Source: Arthrobacter sp. FW306-07-I
GTDB lineage: Bacteria; Actinomycetota; Actinomycetes; Actinomycetales; Micrococcaceae
Direction: 5' to 3'
NCBI RefSeq assembly: GCF_021800405.1
Contig: NZ_CP084550.1
Span: 2,852,001-2,916,000, forward strand
DNA: 64,000 nucleotides
A program made the position numbers and the translations under genes. The notes under the pieces were generated by a model that saw only the letters and a list, made by a program, of their open reading frames with translations, ran no database searches and was not told the DNA's origin. Below, piece after piece: positions 1-11,506 of the stretch. The first letter of the stretch is position 1. Each line of letters starts with the position of its first letter.

Positions 1-435
1 CTCGGTGTCGATGAACTGGCCGATTTCGGAAAATTCGACAATATCGTCGAATCTCTCGTTGATCTGCTGTTCCGTCATTCCCAGAATGGCACCGTTGAGG
101 AACACGTTGTCCCGCCCGGAGAGGTCGGGGTGGAACCCGGCGCCTACTTCGATGAGTCCCGCAACCCGGCCCCTCGTCTTTACCGTCCCCGTGTCTGGAA
201 GCATGACGCCCGAAATATGCTTGAGCAGAGTGGACTTGCCTGAACCGTTCAGGCCCAGGAGCGCCACCGTTTCCCCCGCTTCGATGTCAACAGAAACGTT
301 TTTGAGGGCGTGGAACTTCTCGGACAAATCCCCCTTGCGGCCCTTCAAAAGCCAAACGACGGCTTCCTTGATGGACCGGGTATGGCGCAGGACAAACTGC
401 TTGCTGATATCGGAAACTTCGATTGCCTTAACCAC
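1..435 (-). CDS. Polysaccharide ABC exporter ATP-binding protein (Wzt/TagH type), 3' part outside window
   Basis: ATPase subunit of an ABC-2 polysaccharide exporter, expected to power export of a lipid-linked glycan at the cytoplasmic membrane. The 145 codons visible run off the window at base 1, so Walker B and the C-terminus are not seen. A Walker A (GLNGSGKST) is followed by the family-typical stretch GAGFHPDLSGRDNV. The GTG start at 435 directly abuts the TAA stop of the permease gene (438-436), and an AGGAG ribosome site lies inside the end of that gene, so the two are translationally coupled. Family is firm; the exported glycan is inferred from the neighbouring galactofuranose genes. 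Whether it carries a Wzt glycan-binding C-terminal domain cannot be judged here. Confidence 0.9.
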   Translation of the reverse strand, partial: MVKAIEVSDISKQFVLRHTRSIKEAVVWLLKGRKGDLSEKFHALKNVSVDIEAGETVALLGLNGSGKSTLLKHISGVMLPDTGTVKTRGRVAGLIEVGAGFHPDLSGRDNVFLNGAILGMTEQQINERFDDIVEFSEIGQFIDTE

Positions 436-1313
436 TTAGAGCTCCTGCGCGAAACGGCCCTCAAGGCGCCGGAAGGTGAATTGGCCCAGCAGGAGGATGG
501 CAAGGGCCACGCCGAGCCCAACGAAGAGCCAGAGACTGAAGAGATTCGGTGGCATGGCGACCGATCCGTCCGTTGTGGGGAACCAAAAGGCGTAGTGGAA
601 CAGTTCCACTCCAATCGTGATCGGGTTTGCCTGGTAGACGGCGAACCACCCTGGGCCAAGCTTCTCCTGGACCATGGACCACGCATACATCACAGGGGAA
701 GCCCAAGTGGCAATCATCAGGAGCATGTCCACCAGGTTCTCGGAGTCGCGGAAGTAGACGTTGGCCGCCCCGAACAGCAGACCGAGTCCCGTTGCGAGCA
801 GAGCCACGATAACGAAACCCGCAACCGCAGCCAGCAATTGAACGAGGTTGGGATGCCAGCCGGCCAGGACACACCCTATGACCAGCACCACCAGCTGCGG
901 GAAGAAGTGCACGGCCGACACCCAGACGGAAGCAACGGGAAAGAGCTCGCGCGGAAGATAGATCTTCTTGATGAGGTTTCCGTTATTGACTATCGACCGT
1001 GCGGCGTTGCCCAGGGCCTCGGTGAAGAAGTTAATCAGGACGATGCCAGAGAACAGGTAGACCGCATAGTTGGAAAGCCCTTCCGGGTTCCGCGCACTCC
1101 GTTCAAGGCCGAGGAAAACCCCCAGGGCCACGTAGAAGACAATGAACTGCACTCCCGGCTTCACGTATGACCAGAGGAGTCCCAGCACAGATCCCCGGTA
1201 ACGCACCTTGAGTTCCTTGCGGACCAGCAGCTTCAGCAGGAAGCCGGACTGCCTGATGTCCCGCAGGCCACCGCCCAGTCCGGGAGTAGTTAGCTCACCG
1301 GACGCAATTGCGC

Positions 1314-1317
<4 letters not shown>
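436..1317 (-). CDS. Polysaccharide ABC exporter permease (Wzm/TagG type)
   Basis: ABC-2 type membrane permease, partner of the adjoining ATPase. About six hydrophobic segments follow an amphipathic N-terminus with the family-typical stretch RKELKVRYRGSVLGLLW, and KKIYLPRELFP sits in the middle. I chose the GTG at 1317, giving 293 residues, because it overlaps the upstream glycosyltransferase stop by four bases (GTGA). A TTG 42 bases further upstream would add 14 residues inside that gene and is less likely. It belongs to the four-gene minus-strand operon glf, glycosyltransferase, permease, ATPase. By analogy with mycobacterial and corynebacterial galactan export it probably moves a lipid-linked galactan. 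The substrate is inference; the family is clear. Confidence 0.9.
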
Positions 1318-4609
<3,292 letters not shown>

Positions 4610-4666
4610 TCAGCCGCTCGCTGTGAGCCGGCACACAGGCCGCATCAGGCAGGCGCAACTACTCTT

Positions 4667-4675
4667 TTATCCACA
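4667..4675 (+). other. Perfect DnaA-box sequence between glf and the EssC-like gene
   Basis: The nine bases TTATCCACA match the DnaA-box consensus exactly and lie in the 226-base divergent intergenic region. A single box could titrate DnaA or link the flanking promoters to replication. Chance occurrence is also possible. Confidence 0.4.
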
Positions 4676-4714
4676 TAGAGCGTGAACTGCCTGCCCGGTA
4701 CTGACGGCCGTGAC

Positions 4715-4720
4715 TAGCGT
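4715..4720 (+). promoter_or_regulatory. Probable -10 element (TAGCGT) of the EssC-like gene
   Basis: TAGCGT fits the TANNNT pattern seen repeatedly in this window. It would start RNA near 4727, leaving a short leader that holds the ribosome site GAAGGA ahead of the ATG at 4749. No clear -35 was found. Confidence 0.4.
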
Positions 4721-4748
4721 GTGGGTAAATACGCGAAGGATCCCAACC

Positions 4749-7700
4749 ATGACATTCAACTGCACGCTGGTTGGCGGCCCGGGATCACCGACGGTCGAGC
4801 CACCTGTGGAATTATCCATCGATGCGCCGCCTGGCACGTCCGGCTCCGTGATTCACCAGCAGTTGGTACGGAAGTTCGGCGCAGGCGCTGTCTCCGTGGA
4901 CGGGGAAGATTTGTGTTCCCTGGTGCTCGGTGTTCCTCCGCTGGTGGAGGCGGCGATCTTTGTCGATGGCGGCACCGCGCCTCTAAGGCGGCGGCCGAAA
5001 CGTCCGCCGGTCGGGGATCGTGCGGCTCCGCTGGCCCTCATGATTGACAGTGGCCCGGCAGCGGGAACGGTTGTCCGGCTCCAACGTGGCAGCTACAGCA
5101 TTGGCCGCAGCGGCACGCGGATTGTCATTCCGGATCCGGAGCTTTCCCGCGAACACGCCCGGGTGATCGTTACGGAGACGGACATTATGTTGGTTGACCT
5201 GGACAGTGCCAACGGGTCTTACGTCAACGGGGAGCGGATCCGCAGCGCGGTCATCTCCACGGACTCCAACATCAGGTGCGGGCAGTCGAACTTGTCCCTC
5301 GTTTTTGCCGAACTGCCTGTACGGGTCCTGGCAGATGCAGGAAAGTCGGTGGCTGACCCCATCGTGGTGGCCGGCCGGGTCGAGGCCGGAAACCGTTCTG
5401 CGCTCCTCCTGGCCGCGGTTCTGCCGCTGGTAATCGGGGTGCTGCTGGCCATGCTCACAGGCATGTGGATGTTCCTCGTCTTTTCCCTGGGCTCCGCGTT
5501 CCCGGTCCTGGTTACTGCGCTCAGCGGGAGGCGGCAAAAGCAGAAATTGTCCGCTGCGGTGCACGCGGCTGCCGAGGAAGACAGAAAACGCCGACGGCGG
5601 TGCGCCCCTCCCCTGTCTCTCGTGGCGTTGGCAGCGGAGACAGGTAAGGAGACGGCCCGTGATTGTTCGGGTGCCGATGGCATCTGGCTGCGGGTGGGCC
5701 AGGCGGAACAGGCGCCGAACGTACGGGTAGAACCGGCTGGCGCAGCCCATGTGATTCCACCGTCCGAAATGGCCCCTGTCCTGCTGGACCCGGACCGCCC
5801 GCTCACGACGGTGGGCGGACCGCGGTTTGCAACCGACGGCCTTATCCGCTCCCTTCTCATGCAACTGGCGGGGTACCCGCGCGGGCGTACCACGCACGTC
5901 GTCGTCCACGGGACGCCGGGAACCCTGCCACTCGCTGCCCGGTACCTTTGCAGGGTGACGCTCACGGCAACAGTCGATGCCGGACTCAGTGTCCTAAACG
6001 GCGTCCATCCCGGGGGCTGCGAGCGCGGAGTGCTGTTGATTCGGGGTGAACCCTCCACCGCCGAAGCTGAAAAGGGCGTCCGCGAAGCCGCACTACGGTG
6101 TGGGTGGCAGGTCCTTCACTTTCTTCCGGACGAAGGGGAATGGCCTCCGCCCGATGTCCTCCTGGCCGAACGACGCTCAGTCGCGCTGTTGGATCTCCGC
6201 GAGACCGTCTTCGTTCCCGATTTGGTGCCGGAAGATGTGTTCACTCGTTTTTGCCGGCGCCGGGCAGGCCAACTCCCGGAGGGCAAGGGACCGGGCTCAG
6301 GTGTTCCGGCTGTCTGCAGCCTCGGCCAGGTCCTGCCCCTTACTCCGGAGGCCACGGCTGACCGATGGGGCTTCAGCGCAGAGGATGATGGACTGGCAGC
6401 ACCACTGGGACTGAGCTCAGCCGGAACCAAGTTCATCGATCTTCATGCTGACGGCCCCCACCTTCTGGTGGCAGGCACCACCGGCTCGGGAAAATCGGAA
6501 CTCCTCCGGAGCCTCACGCTTGCCCTCGCCCTGAGCCATCCGCCGGAGCGGGTCAACTTCTTTTTCATCGATTTCAAGGGCGGTTCAGGACTTGGCCCGC
6601 TGGCGGGCCTGGTGCACTGCGTCGGATTGCAGACAGACCTTTCCTACGGCGAAATGGATCGAACGCTGACCTCACTCCGCGCCGAAGTGCGGCTTCGGGA
6701 GAGTTGCCTTTCGGCCGCGCGCGTCCCGGACATCTCCGCCTACCGCTCCACACCTGCCGCCAGGGACTTCGTCCTCCCCCATCTGGTCATCGTCATCGAC
6801 GAGTTCAGGATGCTGGTTGACGATGCACCCGAAGTACTTCGGGAGCTGCTGCGGATCGCAGCTATCGGCCGATCGCTGGGTATCCACCTGGTGATGGCAA
6901 CGCAGAGGCCGCAGGGTGCCTTGACGGCAGACATCCGCGCCAACGTCACCTCCAGTATTGCCCTTCGAGTGCAGTCAGAAATGGAGTCGGTGGATATCGT
7001 CAACTCCAAGGACGCCGCGGCCATCAGTGTCGACTCGCCAGGCCGCGCCTTTTTGGCCCGCGGGGCCCAGGCGGCAGAGGAGTTCCAGGGAGCCTCCCTG
7101 GCCTCACCTTCCGGAGTGGGACGTCCCGCTGCCGTTGACGTCCACCGGACAACCGACTACCTCGCCGCCCAAGGCATCGACGTCGGCCACGGGGCAGCCA
7201 CTGTCTCAACCCCCGCGCAAGCGGTGGAGCCGCTGACAGCCATGGTGCGGAACCTGTGCGCTGCCCAGGAAAAGGAACTGCCACGCAGGCCTGTGGCTCC
7301 TCCCCTTCCAGAGCAACTGGAAGAACCCACTCCGGCTAACCCCACCTGCGACCCATGCCAGGCAGAGCCAATGCGCCCGGTCGGCGGGGTACGGCTGGGC
7401 TTGATGGATGTACCCGAAAAACAAAGGGTAGAGGCCTTGGTGTGGGACCCTACCCACCACGGCCACGCAGCATTCATCGGCAGTCCGGCCTCCGGTGCCG
7501 CAGAGGGACTCCAACTGGCTGTCTCCAAACTGATGCTCGGCCCTGCTGAAACCCACTTCTACCTGTTGGATGGCTTCGGAGGCTTCCTGCCGCTGGCCCG
7601 GGCAGGCAGGACGGGCGCCTATGCCGGACTGCACGAGCTTCGGCGGGGCGTACGCATCCTGGAGCGGCTTGTCCGGGAACTTGGGCAGCGGTTGGCCAGC

Positions 7701-8822
7701 CAAGCCACCGGCCGGATACCTCTCGTCATCGCCATCTCCGGCTGGGGATCCTGGGTCTCGGCCTTCCGCTCGGGACCGTTGGCCTGGGCTGAGGACTTGG
7801 TCAACGACCTGGTCCGTGACGGCGCCAGGGTGGGCATCACCCTGCTGCTCTCCGGCGAGCGCGAGCTGGTGACGGCCCGATTCTTCGGTGCCCTCCCCAA
7901 CCGCTTCTACTTTCCATCCGGTTCCACGGAGGAAAGCCGGGCCATGTGGCCGCGGCTGCCTTCCGTCCCGGCTATCGAGGGGCGGGCGGCAGCCTTTGGC
8001 CCTGTCTCCGGCGGCGGGCCCGCACTTTGCCAGTTCTACCGACCCTCTTCCCCAGACAGTATCGGTAACCCCGGTTATCCACGCGCCGGTTCGCCTCCAT
8101 TCCGCGTGGAACCCCTTCCGGCGACAATTACGGTCCGGCAAATTGCAGCGATGGCAGGGCAAACGGGAGCCGGTCATGTCCCCGAACCTGAGCCCGGCCG
8201 GGCATTGGTTGAAGAAGGGCGCTTTTCCCGGCGGCCTGAAACAGTACTGCCCTCGAAAGCGGGCCGACGCCAACGCGAAATCCTTCTGGGCGTGTCCGGG
8301 GACGAGCTTGCCCCAGTGACATTTCGGTTGCCCGGCGCTGGCGTCATCGGAATCCTTGGCGGGCCCGGAAGCGGCAAGACCAATACCTTGCACGCTCTGC
8401 AGGCACTCAACCCGGAGCAGGCCTGGTGCACCTGTCCCGGACCTTCCGAGGCGGCCGGAAATGCCTGGGGTGAGCGGCTGGTGCAGGCTGAGGCAGGGAA
8501 GCTTCCCCTCGGGTCAATTCTCCTTGTTGATGATGTGGATCTGCTCGCCCCGCCCGCGGTACGGGATTTGGGCCAGCTGAATGCACTTGGCTACGCTGCC
8601 GTCGTCACCGCCGCTTTCAGCCCGGCGCTCCTCCAGCGCGTTCCGTTGATCATGAATGCCAGGGCATCGGGGCTGGGGCTGCTGCTCTGTCCCCGTTCAG
8701 CAGCTGACGGCGACCTGTTCGGGAGCCGGTTCGAAACCGAGGCCAGCCCGCCGCCCGGCCGCGGCGTGTTGATCTCCGGCGGCCGATCCTGCCCCCTTCA
8801 GGTGGCTTGGGCGGGAAAATGA
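4749..8822 (+). CDS. FHA-domain, membrane-anchored triple FtsK/SpoIIIE ATPase (EssC/EccC-like)
   Basis: Large ATPase of 1,357 residues with the domain order of type VII secretion EssC. It has an N-terminal beta-rich region (about 1-90), an FHA domain (about 95-187; SIGRSGTRIVI, SREHARV, NGSYVNG), two membrane helices (about 218-259), a linker domain, then three P-loop modules. Module 1 is intact: GTTGSGKSE near 576-584, FIDFKGGSG, and Walker B VIDEF near 681. Module 2, near 907, has lost both signatures (GSPASGAAE; no acidic Walker B). Module 3 is intact: GGPGSGKT near 1203 and LLVDDVD near 1258. The start is the ATG eight bases after GAAGGA; an upstream GTG-type extension is unlikely. No WXG100 substrate or other secretion gene is adjacent. 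It could be an orphan secretion motor or a separate actinobacterial FHA-FtsK family. Confidence 0.85.
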   Translation: MTFNCTLVGGPGSPTVEPPVELSIDAPPGTSGSVIHQQLVRKFGAGAVSVDGEDLCSLVLGVPPLVEAAIFVDGGTAPLRRRPKRPPVGDRAAPLALMIDSGPAAGTVVRLQRGSYSIGRSGTRIVIPDPELSREHARVIVTETDIMLVDLDSANGSYVNGERIRSAVISTDSNIRCGQSNLSLVFAELPVRVLADAGKSVADPIVVAGRVEAGNRSALLLAAVLPLVIGVLLAMLTGMWMFLVFSLGSAFPVLVTALSGRRQKQKLSAAVHAAAEEDRKRRRRCAPPLSLVALAAETGKETARDCSGADGIWLRVGQAEQAPNVRVEPAGAAHVIPPSEMAPVLLDPDRPLTTVGGPRFATDGLIRSLLMQLAGYPRGRTTHVVVHGTPGTLPLAARYLCRVTLTATVDAGLSVLNGVHPGGCERGVLLIRGEPSTAEAEKGVREAALRCGWQVLHFLPDEGEWPPPDVLLAERRSVALLDLRETVFVPDLVPEDVFTRFCRRRAGQLPEGKGPGSGVPAVCSLGQVLPLTPEATADRWGFSAEDDGLAAPLGLSSAGTKFIDLHADGPHLLVAGTTGSGKSELLRSLTLALALSHPPERVNFFFIDFKGGSGLGPLAGLVHCVGLQTDLSYGEMDRTLTSLRAEVRLRESCLSAARVPDISAYRSTPAARDFVLPHLVIVIDEFRMLVDDAPEVLRELLRIAAIGRSLGIHLVMATQRPQGALTADIRANVTSSIALRVQSEMESVDIVNSKDAAAISVDSPGRAFLARGAQAAEEFQGASLASPSGVGRPAAVDVHRTTDYLAAQGIDVGHGAATVSTPAQAVEPLTAMVRNLCAAQEKELPRRPVAPPLPEQLEEPTPANPTCDPCQAEPMRPVGGVRLGLMDVPEKQRVEALVWDPTHHGHAAFIGSPASGAAEGLQLAVSKLMLGPAETHFYLLDGFGGFLPLARAGRTGAYAGLHELRRGVRILERLVRELGQRLASQATGRIPLVIAISGWGSWVSAFRSGPLAWAEDLVNDLVRDGARVGITLLLSGERELVTARFFGALPNRFYFPSGSTEESRAMWPRLPSVPAIEGRAAAFGPVSGGGPALCQFYRPSSPDSIGNPGYPRAGSPPFRVEPLPATITVRQIAAMAGQTGAGHVPEPEPGRALVEEGRFSRRPETVLPSKAGRRQREILLGVSGDELAPVTFRLPGAGVIGILGGPGSGKTNTLHALQALNPEQAWCTCPGPSEAAGNAWGERLVQAEAGKLPLGSILLVDDVDLLAPPAVRDLGQLNALGYAAVVTAAFSPALLQRVPLIMNARASGLGLLLCPRSAADGDLFGSRFETEASPPPGRGVLISGGRSCPLQVAWAGK

Positions 8823-8881
8823 GAGCTGGCTGCACCGTCGCCTAAGCCTTTCGGTCACGGACCGGAAGACACAGGCACGGG

Positions 8882-9367
8882 TCAGAGGGTCGGCGGCGCG
8901 GCCCCTGTGCGCGAGGCATGGTTTATCACCCTGTTGGAAAACAGCAGAACGATAGCGATGACCGCCGGAACCACCATTGCGAGGCCCACGAGGACCAGGC
9001 CGCTGGTCATTGCCGGCACCCCGATGGTCAGAACGAACAGCTGGGCCACCAGCGCAGCCGCTCTGGTCCACCGGAGGCCCCGGTAGAGAAAGACGGCGAC
9101 GGCATAAAGCCATGCGGAAAAGGCAAGCAGGAGGCCCATGGTGAAGACTGCCCCCCAGAAGGACAGGACGGGACTCCCGGACAGCAATTCGAAGGCATAC
9201 CATCCGGCTGCCACCAGGAGCGCGGAGGCCTCGGCAGCTGCCACGAGCGCTACCACCTTGGCCCCGGCAGGCACCGTGGTCGGCCGGGCCGTTGGGCGGT
9301 CGGCGCCTCTACCGGAGTCATCGGGAGAAGATGGGGTACCTGCTGGGTTCACCGGGGGTCTTGACAC
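8882..9367 (-). CDS. Small four-helix membrane protein, function unknown
   Basis: A 161-residue protein with a proline/threonine-rich N-terminus of about 35 residues and four hydrophobic segments (about 36-60, 68-94, 102-122 and 126-145). I do not recognise a family. The GTG start sits exactly six bases after a TAGGGT -10 element, so translation is probably leaderless. It converges with the EssC-like gene, and its promoter faces the whiB promoter region. A link to either neighbour is not shown by the sequence. Confidence 0.75.
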   Translation of the reverse strand: MSRPPVNPAGTPSSPDDSGRGADRPTARPTTVPAGAKVVALVAAAEASALLVAAGWYAFELLSGSPVLSFWGAVFTMGLLLAFSAWLYAVAVFLYRGLRWTRAAALVAQLFVLTIGVPAMTSGLVLVGLAMVVPAVIAIVLLFSNRVINHASRTGAAPPTL

Positions 9368-9373
9368 ACTGGC

Positions 9374-9379
9374 ACCCTA
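9374..9379 (-). promoter_or_regulatory. -10 element TAGGGT for a leaderless membrane-protein gene
   Basis: TAGGGT, six bases, then the GTG start at 9367. This geometry puts the predicted transcription start on the first base of the start codon. The same arrangement recurs at five other genes in this window. Confidence 0.5.
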
Positions 9380-9511
9380 CCGGACATAGTCGGACACTGG
9401 TGAGGGCGCCAGCCGTCACTGTGATGCATCGCTCAGGTTTCGTGGGATTTCGGGCGTTATTACCCCTTGTTTACACAGCGTTAACATGACAGGCTTGATG
9501 CAGATGACCAA

Positions 9512-9532
9512 GGGGGCCCAAAGGGCCCTTTT
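9512..9532 (+). terminator. Terminator-like hairpin in the whiB leader
   Basis: GGGCCC pairs with GGGCCC across a three-base AAA loop, extended by G-T pairs and followed by TTTTCCTTT. It looks like an intrinsic terminator on the plus strand, but no plus-strand gene ends before it. It lies 65-85 bases upstream of the whiB start and may be a leader attenuator. Confidence 0.5.
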
Positions 9533-9596
9533 CCTTTGTAGCCACTAGTGAATAATTTCACAAAGGCAATTCCCAGAAATGGAGCAACTGATCAGC

Positions 9597-9845
9597 ATGG
9601 ATTGGCGTAATCGCGCAGCGTGCCTCGACAAGGACCCGGAACTGTTCTTCCCCGTCGGGAATACCGGACCGGCCCTCCTGCAGATCGAGGAAGCCAAGAG
9701 CGTCTGCCGGCGGTGCCCCGTCGTGGACACGTGCCTGCAGTGGGCCCTGGAGTCCGGCCAGGATGCCGGTGTGTGGGGCGGCATGAGCGAAGACGAGCGC
9801 CGCGCCCTGAAACGTCGCGCTGCCCGTGCACGCCGCGCCTCCTAG
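9597..9845 (+). CDS. whiB1: WhiB family iron-sulfur transcriptional regulator, WhiB1/WblE type
   Basis: An 82-residue WhiB protein, which binds a 4Fe-4S cluster and partners the primary sigma factor; WhiB1 of M. tuberculosis is essential and nitric-oxide sensitive. All four cluster cysteines are present: one in NRAACLD, the CRRC pair, and one in VDTCLQW. The GVWGG turn is followed by a basic tail that contacts DNA. The sequence is closest to WhiB1 (MDWR start, DPELFFPVG, SGQDAGVWGGMSEDERRALKRR). I took the ATG beginning MDWR; an ATG 18 bases upstream is possible. The neighbouring pdtaS on the opposite strand reproduces the mycobacterial Rv3219-Rv3220c arrangement. A hairpin lies in the leader. 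Confidence 0.95.
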   Translation: MDWRNRAACLDKDPELFFPVGNTGPALLQIEEAKSVCRRCPVVDTCLQWALESGQDAGVWGGMSEDERRALKRRAARARRAS

Positions 9846-9887
9846 TTAGAGTCCGCAACGGCAGGGCAGGAGCACAGGTCGACTAAA

Positions 9888-9933
9888 ACAGAGGCCCTGG
9901 GACAATCCAGATGGATTGTCCCGGGGCCTCTGT
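9888..9933. terminator. Bidirectional terminator between whiB and pdtaS
   Basis: A stem of about 21 base pairs with a four-base loop (AGAT) and one mismatch near the base of the GC block. T-rich sequence follows on the plus strand and TTTTAG on the minus strand. It serves the two convergent genes. Confidence 0.85.
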
Positions 9934-10012
9934 TTGTTCTCGTTGCCAGCGTTGGCCTTCCTGCCTTCCTGCGGGCGCACGCCCGGAGGAAGGCAGTCTG
10001 GAAGGCTGCGCC

Positions 10013-11479
10013 TTACTTGCCCGCCAGGCTCAGCCGGATCTTGACTTCGGTGCCGCCGCCCTCGCGCCGCTGCCACGTGATGGTGCCGCCCAGTTCGCTG
10101 GTGACCAGGGTCCGCACGATCTGCAGGCCCAGTCCCTCGACGTGCGGGGTTTCGGGAAGTCCCACGCCGTCGTCGGCAATAGTGACCGTCAACTCCTCGC
10201 CGTCCTCACCTTCGGACCGGTCGGCAATAAGCCATACTGTTCCCGCCCTGCCCTCAAGCCCATGTTCAACGGCATTGGTCACCAGTTCGTTGATGACCAG
10301 GGCAAGCGGGGTTGCGAGATCACTGGGGAGTTCACCAAATGTGCCCGCCCGCTCGGTCCTGACCTGCTGGGAGGGGGACGCCACCTCCGCGGACAGCCGG
10401 AACTGGCGCCCGATCAGCTCGTCAAAATCCACACTCTGGGTGAGGCCCTGCGACAAGGTCTCGTGAACCAGTGCAATAGTGGCAACACGTCGCATCGCCT
10501 GTTCCAGGCCCTGCTTTGCCTCGTCGCTCACCATGCGGCGGGACTGCATCCGCAGGAGTGCAGCCACGGTCTGGAGATTGTTCTTGACCCGGTGGTGTAT
10601 CTCCCGGATAGTGGCGTCCTTCGTCACCAGTTCCATCTCACGCCGGCGCAGTTCGGAGACGTCGCGGCAGAGCACCAGCGCGCCAAACCGCTGCTGCTCG
10701 TCGCGCAGCGGAATGGCCCGGAGGGACAGGCTTACCCCGCGGGACTCGATTTCGCTGCGCCAGGGCATGCGCCCCGTCACCACCAGCGGCAGGGTCTCAT
10801 CGACCATCCGACGGTCTTTCAGCAGGCCGGCCGTAACCTCAGCCAGCGAACGGCCCTCCAGGGACTCGCCGTCACCCAGCCGACGGAAGGCCGACACGCC
10901 GTTGGGGCTTGCATACTGCACCACGCCATCGGCGTCCAGCCTGATCAGGCCGTCCCCCACGCGGGGAGCGCCCCGGCGGGATCCGGTGGGCGAGGCGAAA
11001 TCGGGCCACAGCCCCAGGGTGCCCATCCGCAGGAGGTCGTAAGCGCACTGACGGTAGGTCAGTTCCAGCCGGGACGGCATCCGGGAGCTGGACAGATCCA
11101 TGTGCGTGGTGACCACCGCGAGGGTGCGGCCGTTGCGGACCATGGGAACGGCCTCCACCCGCAGGGCCATCTCGCTGTTCCAGTTCGTCTCGCTGGAACG
11201 CTCGATGGTCCTGCTGTTCCACGCTTTGTCCACAAGTGGTTGCAGATCGGACCTGATGCCTTCGCCCACAAAGTCACTGTGGAACGCGGTGTGGGTGGTA
11301 GAGGGGCGCACGTGTGCCAGGGCAATGTAGCCAAGCTCCGGGTGGGGGAACCACAGCGCGAGGTCGGCGAACGCCAGGTCCGCCACCATCTGCCAGTCCC
11401 CCACCAGGAGGTGCAGCCATTCGGCATCGCCCGGCCCGAAATCAGCGTGTTCCCTGATGGGGTCCGTAAAGATTGCCAC
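10013..11479 (-). CDS. pdtaS: Sensor histidine kinase PdtaS
   Basis: Soluble histidine kinase of 488 residues that in mycobacteria phosphorylates the RNA-binding antiterminator PdtaR. The N-terminal GAF-like domain (about 1-150) is followed by a PAS domain (about 170-280), then a HisKA_2 helix with the phospho-accepting histidine in EIHHRVKNNLQ near 291-300. The HATPase domain carries N-box VINELVTNAVEHGL and the DDGVGLP and GLGLQIV motifs. No membrane helix is seen, so it is cytoplasmic. The GTG start follows GGAGG by about five bases. It converges on whiB1, as in M. tuberculosis. PdtaR is not in the window. The ligand sensed cannot be read from the sequence. Confidence 0.92.
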   Translation of the reverse strand: MAIFTDPIREHADFGPGDAEWLHLLVGDWQMVADLAFADLALWFPHPELGYIALAHVRPSTTHTAFHSDFVGEGIRSDLQPLVDKAWNSRTIERSSETNWNSEMALRVEAVPMVRNGRTLAVVTTHMDLSSSRMPSRLELTYRQCAYDLLRMGTLGLWPDFASPTGSRRGAPRVGDGLIRLDADGVVQYASPNGVSAFRRLGDGESLEGRSLAEVTAGLLKDRRMVDETLPLVVTGRMPWRSEIESRGVSLSLRAIPLRDEQQRFGALVLCRDVSELRRREMELVTKDATIREIHHRVKNNLQTVAALLRMQSRRMVSDEAKQGLEQAMRRVATIALVHETLSQGLTQSVDFDELIGRQFRLSAEVASPSQQVRTERAGTFGELPSDLATPLALVINELVTNAVEHGLEGRAGTVWLIADRSEGEDGEELTVTIADDGVGLPETPHVEGLGLQIVRTLVTSELGGTITWQRREGGGTEVKIRLSLAGK

Positions 11480-11506
11480 TGCACCTCCATTTTCGACGCC
11501 GGCTTG

